DNA of 64,000 bases from DASYQD01 sp036005845 (GTDB lineage: Bacteria > Acidobacteriota > Thermoanaerobaculia > Multivoradales > JAIOJS01), in NCBI GenBank assembly GCA_036005845.1, contig DASYQD010000110.1, positions 6,815-70,814 of the forward strand. The letters are read 5' to 3'. Shown here one piece after another: positions 51,885 through 61,010 of the stretch (position 1 is the first letter of the stretch; the number at the start of each line of letters is the position of its first letter). The notes under the pieces were generated by a model. The model saw only the letters and a program-made list of their open reading frames with translations. It was not told the DNA's origin and did not search any database. A program made the position numbers and the translations under genes.

Positions 51885-52964
51885 ATGACCGCGCGCTATC
51901 GACACGCGCAGCGCAGCCCGCGCCGTTCGCGACGACGCTGGTTCGCCGGCCTGGCGCTCTCCGCCGCCGCGGTGGGGGTGCCGCTGCTGCTGCGCCGCAG
52001 GCGCGCGGCGCCGCCGCTGCCGCCGCACGGCTGGGGGCGCGGCCTGCGCTACGCGTGGCGCGGGCGGGACGTGCACTTCCAGCAGATGGGCGCGCGCGAA
52101 GGGACTCCCGTCGTGCTCGTCCATTCGCTGGGGCCCGGGCATGACGGCGCCGAGTGGCATCGCGCGGCCGAGCTGCTCTCCCAGTGCTGCGAGCTGTTGG
52201 CGCCCGACCTGCCAGGTTGGGGCCGCTCCGCTTCCTGTTGCCTGCGCGCCGAGCCGACGGCGGAGCTCTACGTCGGCTTCCTGCGCGACTTCCTCGCCGA
52301 CGTGGTGCGACGGCCGGCGATCCTCGTCGGCGCCGGCCGCAGCGCGAGCTTCGTCGTCGCCGCGGCGGCCGAGGCGCAGATGCCGGGTGAGGCATCTGGA
52401 AGTGCAGGGCGCGCGATCCCGCCGGTGCGCGCGCTGGCCCTCGTCTCACCCTTCGGGCTGGGCGATGCCGACGAGGGGAGCGAGGTCGGTTCCGCGAGCA
52501 CGCCGCTGCTGGCGCGTCTCGCGCGCGTGCCGTTTCTCGCCACCCTTCTGTTGCCGCTCGTCACCTCGCGCAGCGCCATCAACCGTCACCTCAAGAACGA
52601 GCTACTCGCCGCGCCCGAGCGCGCCGACGCCGCGCAGCGCGAGCGCCACTTCCGCTCGGCCCGGCAGCCGGGTGCCGAGCGCGCGCTGCTCGCCTGGCTC
52701 GCCGGCGACTTATCTCTCGACGTCGCGGAGCTGTTGCCGCGTCTGATGATGCCGGTGTGGCTCGGCTGGGGCCGGCAGTCGATCGCGCCGCCCGTCGAGA
52801 CCGCCGACCTCTGGCTTCGCCTGCTGCCGAAGAAGGAGCCCGGCGGCGATTCCGTACGGCCCGCGCAGCTCGAGATCTTCGAGGGCAGCGGTCCGCTCCC
52901 CCACCTCGAAGCGCCGGTCGACTTCGTCCGCCGCCTCGATTCCTTCATCGCCGAGGCGGCATGA
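51885..52964 (+). CDS. Alpha/beta-hydrolase, membrane-anchored
   Basis: 359 aa. An Arg-rich start and a single hydrophobic helix at ~22-38 (FAGLALSAAAVGVPLLL) suggest a membrane anchor. The alpha/beta-hydrolase fold has VVLVHSLGPGHDGAEW (oxyanion-hole region), DLPGWGRSASCC, the nucleophile elbow GAGRSASFVVAA (Ser in an unusual GRSAS context) and the His in SGPLPHLEAP. The substrate is unknown. The stop overlaps the ileS start by ATGA, so the two are co-translated. Confidence 0.82.
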   Translation: MTARYRHAQRSPRRSRRRWFAGLALSAAAVGVPLLLRRRRAAPPLPPHGWGRGLRYAWRGRDVHFQQMGAREGTPVVLVHSLGPGHDGAEWHRAAELLSQCCELLAPDLPGWGRSASCCLRAEPTAELYVGFLRDFLADVVRRPAILVGAGRSASFVVAAAAEAQMPGEASGSAGRAIPPVRALALVSPFGLGDADEGSEVGSASTPLLARLARVPFLATLLLPLVTSRSAINRHLKNELLAAPERADAAQRERHFRSARQPGAERALLAWLAGDLSLDVAELLPRLMMPVWLGWGRQSIAPPVETADLWLRLLPKKEPGGDSVRPAQLEIFEGSGPLPHLEAPVDFVRRLDSFIAEAA

Positions 52965-55900
52965 GCGGGCGCGACTTCCCCCCTGTCGCCGGCGGCTACC
53001 CGTTCCCGCGGCTCGAGCTCGAAGTGCTCGAGCGCTGGCGGCGCGACGACGTCTTCCGCCGCTCGGTGGCGCAGAGCGCCGGCCGCCCAGAGTGGGTCTT
53101 CTACGAGGGCCCGCCCACCGCCAACAACGTGCCGCACGTGGGCCACGTGGTGACGCGCGTCGTCAAGGACCTCTTCCCGCGCTACCGCACGATGCGCGGC
53201 TTCCATGTCGCGCGCAAGGCGGGGTGGGACACGCACGGGCTGGCGGTCGAGATCGAGGTCGAGAAGCAGCTCGGCTTCTCCGGCAAGCAGCAGATCGAGG
53301 CCTACGGCATCGCCGAGTTCAACCAGGCGTGCCTCGACAGCGTGCACAGCTACGAGCGCCAGTGGCGGGCGATGACCGAGCGCGTCGGCTACTGGACCGA
53401 CCTCGACCACGCCTACTACACCTACAGCAACGAGTACATCGAGTCGGTGTGGTGGTCGCTGCAGCAGCTCTGGCGGCAGGGCCTCTTGGTGCAGGACTAC
53501 AAGATCCAGCCCTACTGCGCGCGCTGCGGCACCACGCTGTCGAGCCACGAGGTGGCGCAGAACTACAAGGACGCCGACGATCCGTCGGTGTGGGTGCTGT
53601 TCCCGGCGAAGCCGGGGCAGGAGGTGGCGACGGTCGACGGACCGCCGCTCGCCATCGGCAGCGAGACGGCGTTCGTGGCGTGGACGACGACGCCGTGGAC
53701 GCTCACCGCGCACGTCGCGCTGGTCGTGCATCCGGAGATGGTCTATCGCGTCATCGAGCACCCAGCGAAGCCGGGGCAGCGGCTCGTCTTCGGTGACGAC
53801 ATCGAGAAGCCGGTGCCGCTGGAGGTCGATGCGGAAAGCGGCAAGCGCAAGCGGCTCGATCTGCGCGACCTGCCACCCATCGCGCGCGTGCGCGGCCGCG
53901 ATCTCGAAGGGCTGCGCTACGAGCGCCCGTATCGTGTCGGCAACCCGGACCGCGTCAGCGCGGAGCCGTGGCCGGCGTTCGCCGACTTGCCGCCGTCGGA
54001 CGACAACGGCTGGCGCGTGCTGCTCGCCGGCTACGTTACCGCGACCGAGGGCACCGGCATCGTGCACACCTCGCTGCCCTTCGGCGAGGACGACTACGCC
54101 ACCGGCGCGCGCTACCGGCTGCCCTTCTACCTGACCGTCGGTGCGCAGGGCCGAATCGCCGCGAAGCCCGGCCTCGAGCCCTTCGCCGGGATGTGGTTCA
54201 AGGACGCCGACCCGCTCATCACCAAGGACGTCAAGGCGCGCGGGCTGCTGCTCCATGGCGAGCGCCACCGCCACAGCTACCCCTTCTGCTGGCGCTGCGA
54301 CAGCCCGCTCCTCTACTACGCCTCGCTGTCGTGGTTCATCCGCACTACGCAGCGGCGCGACGACCTGGTGACGAAGAACCGCACCATCGACTGGCACCCG
54401 CCGACGATCGGCGAGGGCCGCTTCGGCAACTGGCTGGAGAACGTCGTCGACTGGGCGCTGTCGCGCAAGCGCTACTGGGGCACGCCGCTGCCGGTGTGGC
54501 AGTGCGACGCGTGCGAGGGGAGCGAGTGCATCGGCAGCTACGAGGAGCTCTTCGCGAAGAGCGGCGCGGCGCGGCCGGCGGACGTGTTCGACCGCGAGCA
54601 GTTCGATCCGCATCGGCCGTTCATCGACGCGGTGAGCTGGCCGTGCGCGGCAGAAGGCTGCGCCGGAACGATGAAGCGCGTCGAGGAAGTGATCGACGCC
54701 TGGTACGACGCCGGCTCGATGCCCTTTGCTCAGCACCACTACATGGGCCAGCCGCTCGCCGAATTCAACCCCGATCCGCGCCACGGCGAACGCCAAGGCT
54801 TCCCGGCGCAGTGGATCTCCGAGGCCGTCGACCAGACGCGCGGCTGGTTCTACACCTTGCACGTGCTCGGCGTGCTGCTCTTCGACTCGGTCGCTTACGA
54901 AAGCTGCGTCGTCCTCGGCCACGTCAACGACGAGCAGGGCCGCAAGATGAGCAAGCGGCTGCGCAACGTCGTCGAGCCGATGGGCGTCATCGAGGAGACC
55001 GGCGCCGACGCGCTGCGCTGGTACTTCTACGTCAACAACCCCGAGCAGCCGTCGCGCTTCTCGGCGGCGCTGGTGCGCGAGGCGGCGCAGCGCTTCCTGC
55101 TGCCGCTGTGGAACGCGCTGTCGTTCTTCACCATCTACGCGAACCTGGACGGCTGGCACCCGGGGCGTGAGGCGGTGCCGCTGCGCGAGCGCGCCGAGCT
55201 CGACCAGTGGATCCTGCTGCGGCTCGACGAGCTCGTCGCCGACGTCACCGGCAAGCTCGACACCTTCGAGATCACCGGCGCCGCACGCTCGATCGAAGGC
55301 TTCATCGACGACCTCACCAACTGGTATATCCGCCGGAGCCGCGCGCGGTTCTGGGGTGCGCTGGCGACGACGGCGACGAAAGAGGCAGCGTATCAGACCT
55401 TGTATGAGGTGCTGACGACGCTCTCGCGGCTCATCGCGCCGTTCACGCCCTTCTTCGCCGAAGTGCTCCACGAGCACCTCGTGGGTAGCCAGGGCGTCGA
55501 GGCGCCGGAGAGCGTCCACTTCGCGAGCTGGCCCGAGCCACGCGGCCACGAGGCGGCGCTGGGTACGGAAGCGGCGCGTCTCACCCAGCGCATGGCTGTC
55601 GTGCAGCAGGTCGTGGCCCTGGGCCGCGCGGCGCGCAACACGCACGAGATCAAAGTCCGCCAGCCGCTCGCTGCCGTCACTGTCGTGGCGCGACACGAGG
55701 GCGACGTGCTCGCCTGGCTGCAGGGCCCCGGCGGCGAGCTCGTACGCGACGAGCTCAACGTCAAGGCCATCGACTTCGCGGCGCAGCGCACCGACTTCGT
55801 GCGCCACGAGGTGCGCCCCAACTTCCGCATCCTCGGCAAGCGTCTCGGTCCGCTGATGCCAAAGGTCAAGGCGGCGCTCGAGGCGGCCGATGGCGACGCG

Positions 55901-56332
55901 CTCGCGACCGAGCTCGAGGAGAAAGGCGCGATCGAGATCGACGTCGAGGGCCGGCGCGTCGAGCTGTCGCGCGACGAGCTCGAAGTGCGCCTCGAAGAGA
56001 AGCCCGGCCTCGCCACCGCCGGCGACCGCGAGCTGCTCGTCGCCCTCGACACAGCGCTCACTCCCGAGCTCATCGCCGAAGGCTGGGCGCGCGAGGTCGT
56101 GCATCGCATCCAGGCGGCGCGCAAAGACCTCGACCTCCACTACGCCGACCGCATCCGCGTGCGCTACCAAGCTGACGCGGATCTGGCGGCAGCGATCGCC
56201 ACACACGCGGCTTGGATCGGCAACGAGACGCTGGCACTAGCGCTCGACGCGGTCGATGGCGACGCGGCCGGCGCGCTCGCGGCGGCGCCGGTCGACGACC
56301 ACCCCTTCGCCTTCGGCATCGAACGAGCTTGA
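52961..56332 (+). CDS. ileS: Isoleucyl-tRNA synthetase
   Basis: 1123 aa class I aminoacyl-tRNA synthetase. The HIGH-like motif is PHVGHV (~57) and KMSKR is in GRKMSKRLRN (~661). The editing domain sits between them (~190-400), with AWTTTPWTLTAHVALVVHP. The anticodon-binding domain and a long C-terminal extension follow; the layout fits the longer, eukaryal-like IleRS type, which can confer mupirocin tolerance by family knowledge, not something shown here. ATG 52961 overlaps the upstream hydrolase stop. Confidence 0.95.
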   Translation: MSGRDFPPVAGGYPFPRLELEVLERWRRDDVFRRSVAQSAGRPEWVFYEGPPTANNVPHVGHVVTRVVKDLFPRYRTMRGFHVARKAGWDTHGLAVEIEVEKQLGFSGKQQIEAYGIAEFNQACLDSVHSYERQWRAMTERVGYWTDLDHAYYTYSNEYIESVWWSLQQLWRQGLLVQDYKIQPYCARCGTTLSSHEVAQNYKDADDPSVWVLFPAKPGQEVATVDGPPLAIGSETAFVAWTTTPWTLTAHVALVVHPEMVYRVIEHPAKPGQRLVFGDDIEKPVPLEVDAESGKRKRLDLRDLPPIARVRGRDLEGLRYERPYRVGNPDRVSAEPWPAFADLPPSDDNGWRVLLAGYVTATEGTGIVHTSLPFGEDDYATGARYRLPFYLTVGAQGRIAAKPGLEPFAGMWFKDADPLITKDVKARGLLLHGERHRHSYPFCWRCDSPLLYYASLSWFIRTTQRRDDLVTKNRTIDWHPPTIGEGRFGNWLENVVDWALSRKRYWGTPLPVWQCDACEGSECIGSYEELFAKSGAARPADVFDREQFDPHRPFIDAVSWPCAAEGCAGTMKRVEEVIDAWYDAGSMPFAQHHYMGQPLAEFNPDPRHGERQGFPAQWISEAVDQTRGWFYTLHVLGVLLFDSVAYESCVVLGHVNDEQGRKMSKRLRNVVEPMGVIEETGADALRWYFYVNNPEQPSRFSAALVREAAQRFLLPLWNALSFFTIYANLDGWHPGREAVPLRERAELDQWILLRLDELVADVTGKLDTFEITGAARSIEGFIDDLTNWYIRRSRARFWGALATTATKEAAYQTLYEVLTTLSRLIAPFTPFFAEVLHEHLVGSQGVEAPESVHFASWPEPRGHEAALGTEAARLTQRMAVVQQVVALGRAARNTHEIKVRQPLAAVTVVARHEGDVLAWLQGPGGELVRDELNVKAIDFAAQRTDFVRHEVRPNFRILGKRLGPLMPKVKAALEAADGDALATELEEKGAIEIDVEGRRVELSRDELEVRLEEKPGLATAGDRELLVALDTALTPELIAEGWAREVVHRIQAARKDLDLHYADRIRVRYQADADLAAAIATHAAWIGNETLALALDAVDGDAAGALAAAPVDDHPFAFGIERA

Positions 56333-56370
56333 GCGAGGCGAGATTGCGGTAGACCCAGGAAGGATCCCCA

Positions 56371-57729
56371 ATGGCTGGCATCTTCAAGGCCTACGACGTC
56401 CGCGGCATCTACCCCAGCGAGCTCGACGAGACGATCGCCGAGAAGATCGGCCGCGCGTTCTGGCACGTGCTCGCCGCCGACGGCTTCCCCAGCGGCAAGT
56501 CCGTCGTCGTCTCGCGCGACATGCGCTCGCATAGCGCGCCGCTGCAGGCGGCCCTCGTGCGCGGCCTGCGCGCGGCCGGCCTCGACGTCGTCGACATCGG
56601 CCTCGCCACGACGCCGATGAACTACTTCGCCATCGGCCACCTCAAGGCCGCCGGCGGCGTACAGACGACCGCCAGCCACAACCCCGCCAAGTACAACGGC
56701 TTCAAGTTCAGCCGCCACGAGGCGCGGCCGGTCTCCGGCGACCACGGCATCAACCTGATGGAGGAGAAGATCGCCGCCGGCGACCTGCCCGCCGGCGAGG
56801 TCGAGGGCACCCTCACCACCGCCGATGTCTGGGACGCCTACCGCGACCACGTCCTCGCCGCCCTCGAACGGCCCGCGAACGCGCCGCGCCTCAAAGTGGC
56901 GATCGACGCCGCCAACGGCATGGGGACGATCTACCGCCCCATCCTCGACGAGCTCGGCATCGACATCGTGCCGCTCTACTTCGAGCTCGACGGCACCTTC
57001 CCCAACCACGAAGCCAACCCGCTCAAGCTCGAGAACCTCCACGACCTGCAAGCGGCAGTGCGCGAGCACGGCGCTGACCTCGGCGTCGAGTTCGACGGCG
57101 ACGCCGACCGCGCCGCATTCGTCGACGAAAAGGGCGAGCCCATCGGCAGCGACCTCGCGACGGCGCTCATCGCCGGCGAGCTGCTCGACCACCACCCCGG
57201 CAGCCACGTGCTCTACGACCTGCGTTCAAGCCGCGCCGTCGCCGAATACGTCAAGGAGAAGGGCGGCATCCCCGTGCGCGAGCGCGTCGGCCACTCCTTC
57301 ATGAAGGCCACCCTGCGCGAGAAGGACGCCGTCTTCGGCGGCGAGCTCGCCGGCCACTACTACTTCCGCGACAACTACTACGCCGACTGCTCGCTGATGG
57401 CGGTGATCGAGATCCTCAACATCCGCTGGAAGCAAGCGCGGCCGATGTCGGAAATCGTGCGGCCCCTGCTGAGGTACGCCAAGAGCCCCGAGACCAACTT
57501 CGTCGTCGAAGACAAAGCCGGCAAGATGCGCGAGATCGAGCAGCGCTTCAAAGACGGCCAGATCGACTGGCTCGACGGCATCACCGTGCAGTACCCGGAT
57601 TGGTGGTTCAACGTCCGGCCGTCGAACACCGAGCCCTACCTGCGGCTGGTGATGGAGGCCAAGGACGAAGCGTCGCTGAAGCGGCACATGGGCGAGCTCG
57701 TGCCGCTGCTTGGGGAACCGGCCGAGTAG
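56371..57729 (+). CDS. Phosphomannomutase/phosphoglucomutase
   Basis: 452 aa alpha-D-phosphohexomutase. The phosphoserine loop is TTASHNPAKYNGFK (~103), the metal-binding loop DGDADRAAF (~246), the sugar-binding loop GGELAGHYYF (~325) and the phosphate-binding loop RPSNTEPYLRL (~417). It interconverts hexose-1-P and hexose-6-P for polysaccharide or nucleotide-sugar synthesis. ATG 56371 has AGGAAGGA about 7 nt upstream. It follows ileS by 38 nt. Confidence 0.94.
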   Translation: MAGIFKAYDVRGIYPSELDETIAEKIGRAFWHVLAADGFPSGKSVVVSRDMRSHSAPLQAALVRGLRAAGLDVVDIGLATTPMNYFAIGHLKAAGGVQTTASHNPAKYNGFKFSRHEARPVSGDHGINLMEEKIAAGDLPAGEVEGTLTTADVWDAYRDHVLAALERPANAPRLKVAIDAANGMGTIYRPILDELGIDIVPLYFELDGTFPNHEANPLKLENLHDLQAAVREHGADLGVEFDGDADRAAFVDEKGEPIGSDLATALIAGELLDHHPGSHVLYDLRSSRAVAEYVKEKGGIPVRERVGHSFMKATLREKDAVFGGELAGHYYFRDNYYADCSLMAVIEILNIRWKQARPMSEIVRPLLRYAKSPETNFVVEDKAGKMREIEQRFKDGQIDWLDGITVQYPDWWFNVRPSNTEPYLRLVMEAKDEASLKRHMGELVPLLGEPAE

Positions 57730-57862
57730 CGCTGCGAACGACCTCGATCCCCGCCCGCCCGGTGAGCGGGTGAATTTCGGCCGCCGCGGCCGTCTAATCA
57801 GTCCGGCGCGGACCGAGAGCGTCCGCCGGATCGCATCCACTCACCATCAAGGGACCAGCCTC

Positions 57863-58174
57863 ATGAAGCACATGGACTTCGCCCGCATTGCGGAAGAAGA
57901 AGCGGCGACCGCCAGCCGGGCAGACGGCGTGGACTACTTCCTACGCACCGCCCCCGCCGACGGCGGCACCCGCGCCACCATCACCATCCACATGCTGCAT
58001 CCGGAAAGCGGCGAGAGCGTCCCGCTCTTTCGCACTCCCGAGGAGTCCGCCGAGAGGCCGGTTCTCATCGACCTGACCGAGGCGGATGCTCGCGACCTCG
58101 TTAAGGAATCCCTGTCGATCGCACGGGCGATACGGAGGGTCGAGATGGATCCGGACTGGAGGCGGTATCCATAG
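57863..58174 (+). CDS. Small conserved-looking protein of unknown function
   Basis: 103 aa, unrecognised. It is acidic and predicted cytoplasmic: a helical start (MDFARIAEEEAATASRADGV), a beta-rich middle (GTRATITIHMLHPESGESVP) and a helical end (LTEADARDLVKESLSIARAI). ATG 57863 has AAGGGA upstream. GC content and codon use look like the neighbouring core genes. It is the last such gene before the low-GC patch. Confidence 0.6.
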   Translation: MKHMDFARIAEEEAATASRADGVDYFLRTAPADGGTRATITIHMLHPESGESVPLFRTPEESAERPVLIDLTEADARDLVKESLSIARAIRRVEMDPDWRRYP

Positions 58175-58518
58175 GCCGCTCCGGACGACCCACCATTCCT
58201 CCGACGTGGCGGATCGCCGAAGGGGCGTAGCCCACAACGGGACGGCACCGCGGGTTCTCACGGCGAACACAGCTCATAGCGCTATCAAGATGGTGTCGCA
58301 GCCAACCGCCGCAATGCCCGTGCAAGCATCCGTACCCTTGCGCGTTACGTCAGCTCCAACGCAAACTCCCGCGTCAACGACGAGACAGCAAGATGCGAAG
58401 ATTGAGCTGCTTCAAGACCCCGAAATCAACTGGCTGAACCGGCATAACCGCACAGCACCGACTACTGATTCAACGGACGCCGCAACTCTGACGCAGAATC
58501 GCCAACCAACCGCTACGC
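58175..58518. other. gene-poor gap entering the low-GC patch
   Basis: No convincing gene on either strand; the open frames here have no recognisable family or usable start. GC content falls across this gap. Confidence 0.5.
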
Positions 58519-58773
58519 CTACGAACCATTCTCGAAGCGTTTTTCCTTCACCGGATACTCGGTCGAATCGCTAGCCGATTCGGAAAGTGCGCCTTCGCTC
58601 GGAAGTGATAGCAACCCGATCGATGGCAACACTAGCGAATAGAAGAAGCTTGGCGTGCCAATGAGCTGAGCCCGCTTGGCGGCATACGAGGCAGCCGAAA
58701 TCTTACCCCCCTCAAAGTCCTTCGTCACCCCGCTCGTCGCTCGAATGCTTCGCTTTCCGGAGCTAGGCTGCAT
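58519..58773 (-). CDS. Small ORF overlapping the membrane-protein gene
   Basis: 84 aa, unrecognised, with one short hydrophobic stretch (FFYSLVLPSIGLLSL). ATG 58773 is preceded by a strong GGAGAAGGGG site and overlaps the end of the upstream membrane-protein gene by 11 nt on the same strand, which argues for a real coupled gene. No function can be assigned. Confidence 0.5.
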   Translation of the reverse strand: MQPSSGKRSIRATSGVTKDFEGGKISAASYAAKRAQLIGTPSFFYSLVLPSIGLLSLPSEGALSESASDSTEYPVKEKRFENGS

Positions 58774-59992
58774 TGCCCCTTCTCCTTCCTGTTGTAAGCC
58801 GGAATAATTGGGCCACCGCTATGACAAGCTCTACGTCCTCAGGCACGAAACCATATCTGATATTCTTGCTCGCAAATAGAACCTGAACCGGCCGATCATC
58901 ATTCCAAATGATCGGACAAGCGACGAACGAGCGGATCTCCAACCACTTGAAGCACGCCCGACTAAGCTTCAGCTGACTTAGTGCCTGCCGATAAGAATCA
59001 TCAAAATAGATGCAGCTATCGGCGTCATTGCTGTTCAGCACTTTTCCCGTGGCGGCAGCCCAACCGGCGGCACTTGTAAGCCGACACCGCTCAGGCATGT
59101 TTAAGAGTCGCTTCTGCCATCCTCTCGGTCTTCGACCCTTGGCCATGTCCACAAGCTTCTTGAACTCCGTTTCGTTGAACCCTGCTAACTGTAAATTGAC
59201 GTCGAGCCACTGGTGCGCCTCGAGGGCCCTGTTCGGCAGATTGTCCGGGTAGAAGGCGCAGACTGTCCGGAAACCGGACCCTCCAGCAGGCACCTCAAGG
59301 AGCTCCACCCGCGTACATGGCCTCTTACGCAGCAGCTGTGCGACGCGTCCAATCAACCAATCCCAGCTACTCAGAGTGAGCGCGACACTTAGGTGTCGGG
59401 TCAGCAGGTTCTGCGCCTGGGTCACGGCCTCTTCCCAAGTGTGTTTAGTGCGCAGATCCTGTAGTGCGATCAACGTATCCTTCTGCGCGCCCAGTCTACT
59501 CTCGGCAAACCGCGTAGACCGAAACTTCCACCATGCGTAAGCACTTGCGAGTATTAGGAGGGTCAAGGCTGCGGCGAGCGCGAAATTGACGCGTAGCAAC
59601 CAGACCAAGACGCGATGTCGAACGGCCGGCTGGGTGTGGACGATCGCAGCCGTCTGAATTCGAACCAACGTTAGCCATCCATAAGCGATTGTTATCGCCA
59701 GCAAGAATAGAACACCCAAGCGGACACCACGATATAAGGAATGGAACAAACGATGTCCCAACGGAGGGATGGACTCGACTATCTCCTCCGTATCTCCAAG
59801 GGATGCATAAATAAACTCCAAGCCGGCCCAGATCGCCATCACTATAACGCTAACAACACTGGCGGACGATGCAATCCCGAAATCAAGGAAGTAATAAGCG
59901 GCAGCCACTCCGGCCAAGGCAGCCACGATGATGAGAAGTTTTAGGAGCGAAAGCGTCAGCTCCGAGGTTGGCAGCCACTTCCTTCTGCTCAC
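58763..59992 (-). CDS. Four-TM membrane protein with C-terminal GAF-like domain
   Basis: About 409 aa, unrecognised as a family. Four hydrophobic helices fall in the first ~160 residues (LSLLKLLIIVAALAGVAAAY, VVSVIVMAIWAG, GVLFLLAITIAYGWLTL, FALAAALTLLILASAYAWW), with a helical stretch and a soluble C-terminal part. Residues ~350-400 (FVACPIIWNDDRPVQVLFAS, then FVPEDVELVIAVAQLF) recall the end of a GAF domain. GTG 59992 is preferred because AGAGGAGA lies 5 nt upstream; ATG 60010 is the alternative. The GC content is clearly lower than in the neighbourhood (28 of 60 in 59701-59760), which suggests transfer. Confidence 0.65.
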   Translation of the reverse strand: MSRRKWLPTSELTLSLLKLLIIVAALAGVAAAYYFLDFGIASSASVVSVIVMAIWAGLEFIYASLGDTEEIVESIPPLGHRLFHSLYRGVRLGVLFLLAITIAYGWLTLVRIQTAAIVHTQPAVRHRVLVWLLRVNFALAAALTLLILASAYAWWKFRSTRFAESRLGAQKDTLIALQDLRTKHTWEEAVTQAQNLLTRHLSVALTLSSWDWLIGRVAQLLRKRPCTRVELLEVPAGGSGFRTVCAFYPDNLPNRALEAHQWLDVNLQLAGFNETEFKKLVDMAKGRRPRGWQKRLLNMPERCRLTSAAGWAAATGKVLNSNDADSCIYFDDSYRQALSQLKLSRACFKWLEIRSFVACPIIWNDDRPVQVLFASKNIRYGFVPEDVELVIAVAQLFRLTTGRRRGNAA

Positions 59993-60035
59993 GCCATCTC
60001 CTCTTGACATAAGGACCAAGTAATCCGCCCGGCGC

Positions 60036-61010
60036 TCATGAGGGGGCAGTTTCGCGAGTCACAGCGGAGTGGCTATTGGCGGTCTTTGAGCTGCCGAAAC
60101 ATTCGCCTGCCCTTAGCTCGTGATCGAAACCACTCCAGATCGCTTTCGCGTATTGATGGCGATCCAAGTTGCCGTGAGGGGCGGCATGCGACCGTTGCCC
60201 GTTTCTGCTAGCACAGCCGCATTCACTGATGAGAAATCCAGCGTGTCGGCTCACCACTGTGGTTAAGATGCTGGCCACTGCCCACAAGGATTCTGGCAAA
60301 GTAGCCGCCGCATTTGCAACAAAACGCCCATTGGCATCGGCAGCGATGGCTACACTCGGCCATCTCTTGATCGACTCGTTTCTTGTGTTGGCGAGGTTAG
60401 CCAAGTTTACCTTAGTCATCTGCTGCGCTTTCAACCCTTGTGGACTCGACCCAAACCGGGCTAGGCCGACCGGCCTCTCCGAGGGGCTAGCATGCTTAGA
60501 CGGACACGCAAGCGCGATTTCCCCGGGTGGACCTGGGCTCAGGCCAAGCACCCAGGGTGCGTACAGTGTCGGGCCCTCGCCCTTGAAGGCGCTTCCGGGG
60601 AGTCTCGACATCCAAGCGAGGCTCCTCGCCATCACCTCTCGTTCCAACAAGGGCTCGTACATGACGTGGCCGCCGCGCGGATATATGTAGAGCTCTACTG
60701 TCTTCCCAAGGGCCTTCAGCGCGCGGTACATCTTCCACGCGCCCGCCACCGGCACTCGCGGATCGCGCTCGCCGTGTTGCAGCAGCAGCGGCGTCGTCAC
60801 CTTCTCGACGAAGTTGATCGGCGAGTGTGCCGCGTAGCTGGCGCGGTTCTCCCAGGGCTCGCGGAAGTAGTTGGCCATGAACTCGCCGCCGTCGGGGAGT
60901 AGGCGCGCGTCTTCGAGGTCGCAGATGCTCGCGGCGGCGGCAGCCGCCTTGAAGCGGCCGGTCTGTGTGACGATCCAGTTGGTCATGTAGCCGCCGTAGG
61001 AGGCGCCCAT
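60036..61010 (-). CDS. S9 peptidase C-terminal fragment (frameshifted), with foreign tail
   Basis: The first ~138 codons are the catalytic end of a prolyl-oligopeptidase-family enzyme: nucleophile Ser in GASYGGYMT, Asp in HGERDPRVPV and His in YPRGGHVMYEP. A missing base at about 61030-61033 puts it out of frame with the N-terminal gene. After ~residue 138 (about 60593) the sequence no longer resembles the family and runs into lower-GC DNA for a further ~185 codons, so the natural 3' end seems replaced. Whether the frameshift is genuine or a sequencing error cannot be told here. Confidence 0.7.
   Translation of the reverse strand: MGASYGGYMTNWIVTQTGRFKAAAAAASICDLEDARLLPDGGEFMANYFREPWENRASYAAHSPINFVEKVTTPLLLQHGERDPRVPVAGAWKMYRALKALGKTVELYIYPRGGHVMYEPLLEREVMARSLAWMSRLPGSAFKGEGPTLYAPWVLGLSPGPPGEIALACPSKHASPSERPVGLARFGSSPQGLKAQQMTKVNLANLANTRNESIKRWPSVAIAADANGRFVANAAATLPESLWAVASILTTVVSRHAGFLISECGCASRNGQRSHAAPHGNLDRHQYAKAIWSGFDHELRAGECFGSSKTANSHSAVTRETAPS

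Noticed and set aside
52586..56206. 1206-codon minus-strand open frame opposite ileS
   Set aside because: Shadow of ileS; translation has no fold signature.
58086..58574. 162-codon plus-strand ORF in the low-GC gap
   Set aside because: No ribosome-binding site, no domain, Thr/Arg-rich composition and partial overlap with the better-supported 103-aa gene.
60036..60417. Separate minus-strand gene starting at an internal ATG (MTKVNLANLANTR) in the S9 tail
   Set aside because: Reads somewhat protein-like but has no Shine-Dalgarno or family match; kept only as part of the tail of the frameshifted ORF.
60229..60690. 153-codon plus-strand ORF opposite the S9 tail
   Set aside because: Runs into the antisense of the S9 catalytic region and has no recognisable family or start signal.
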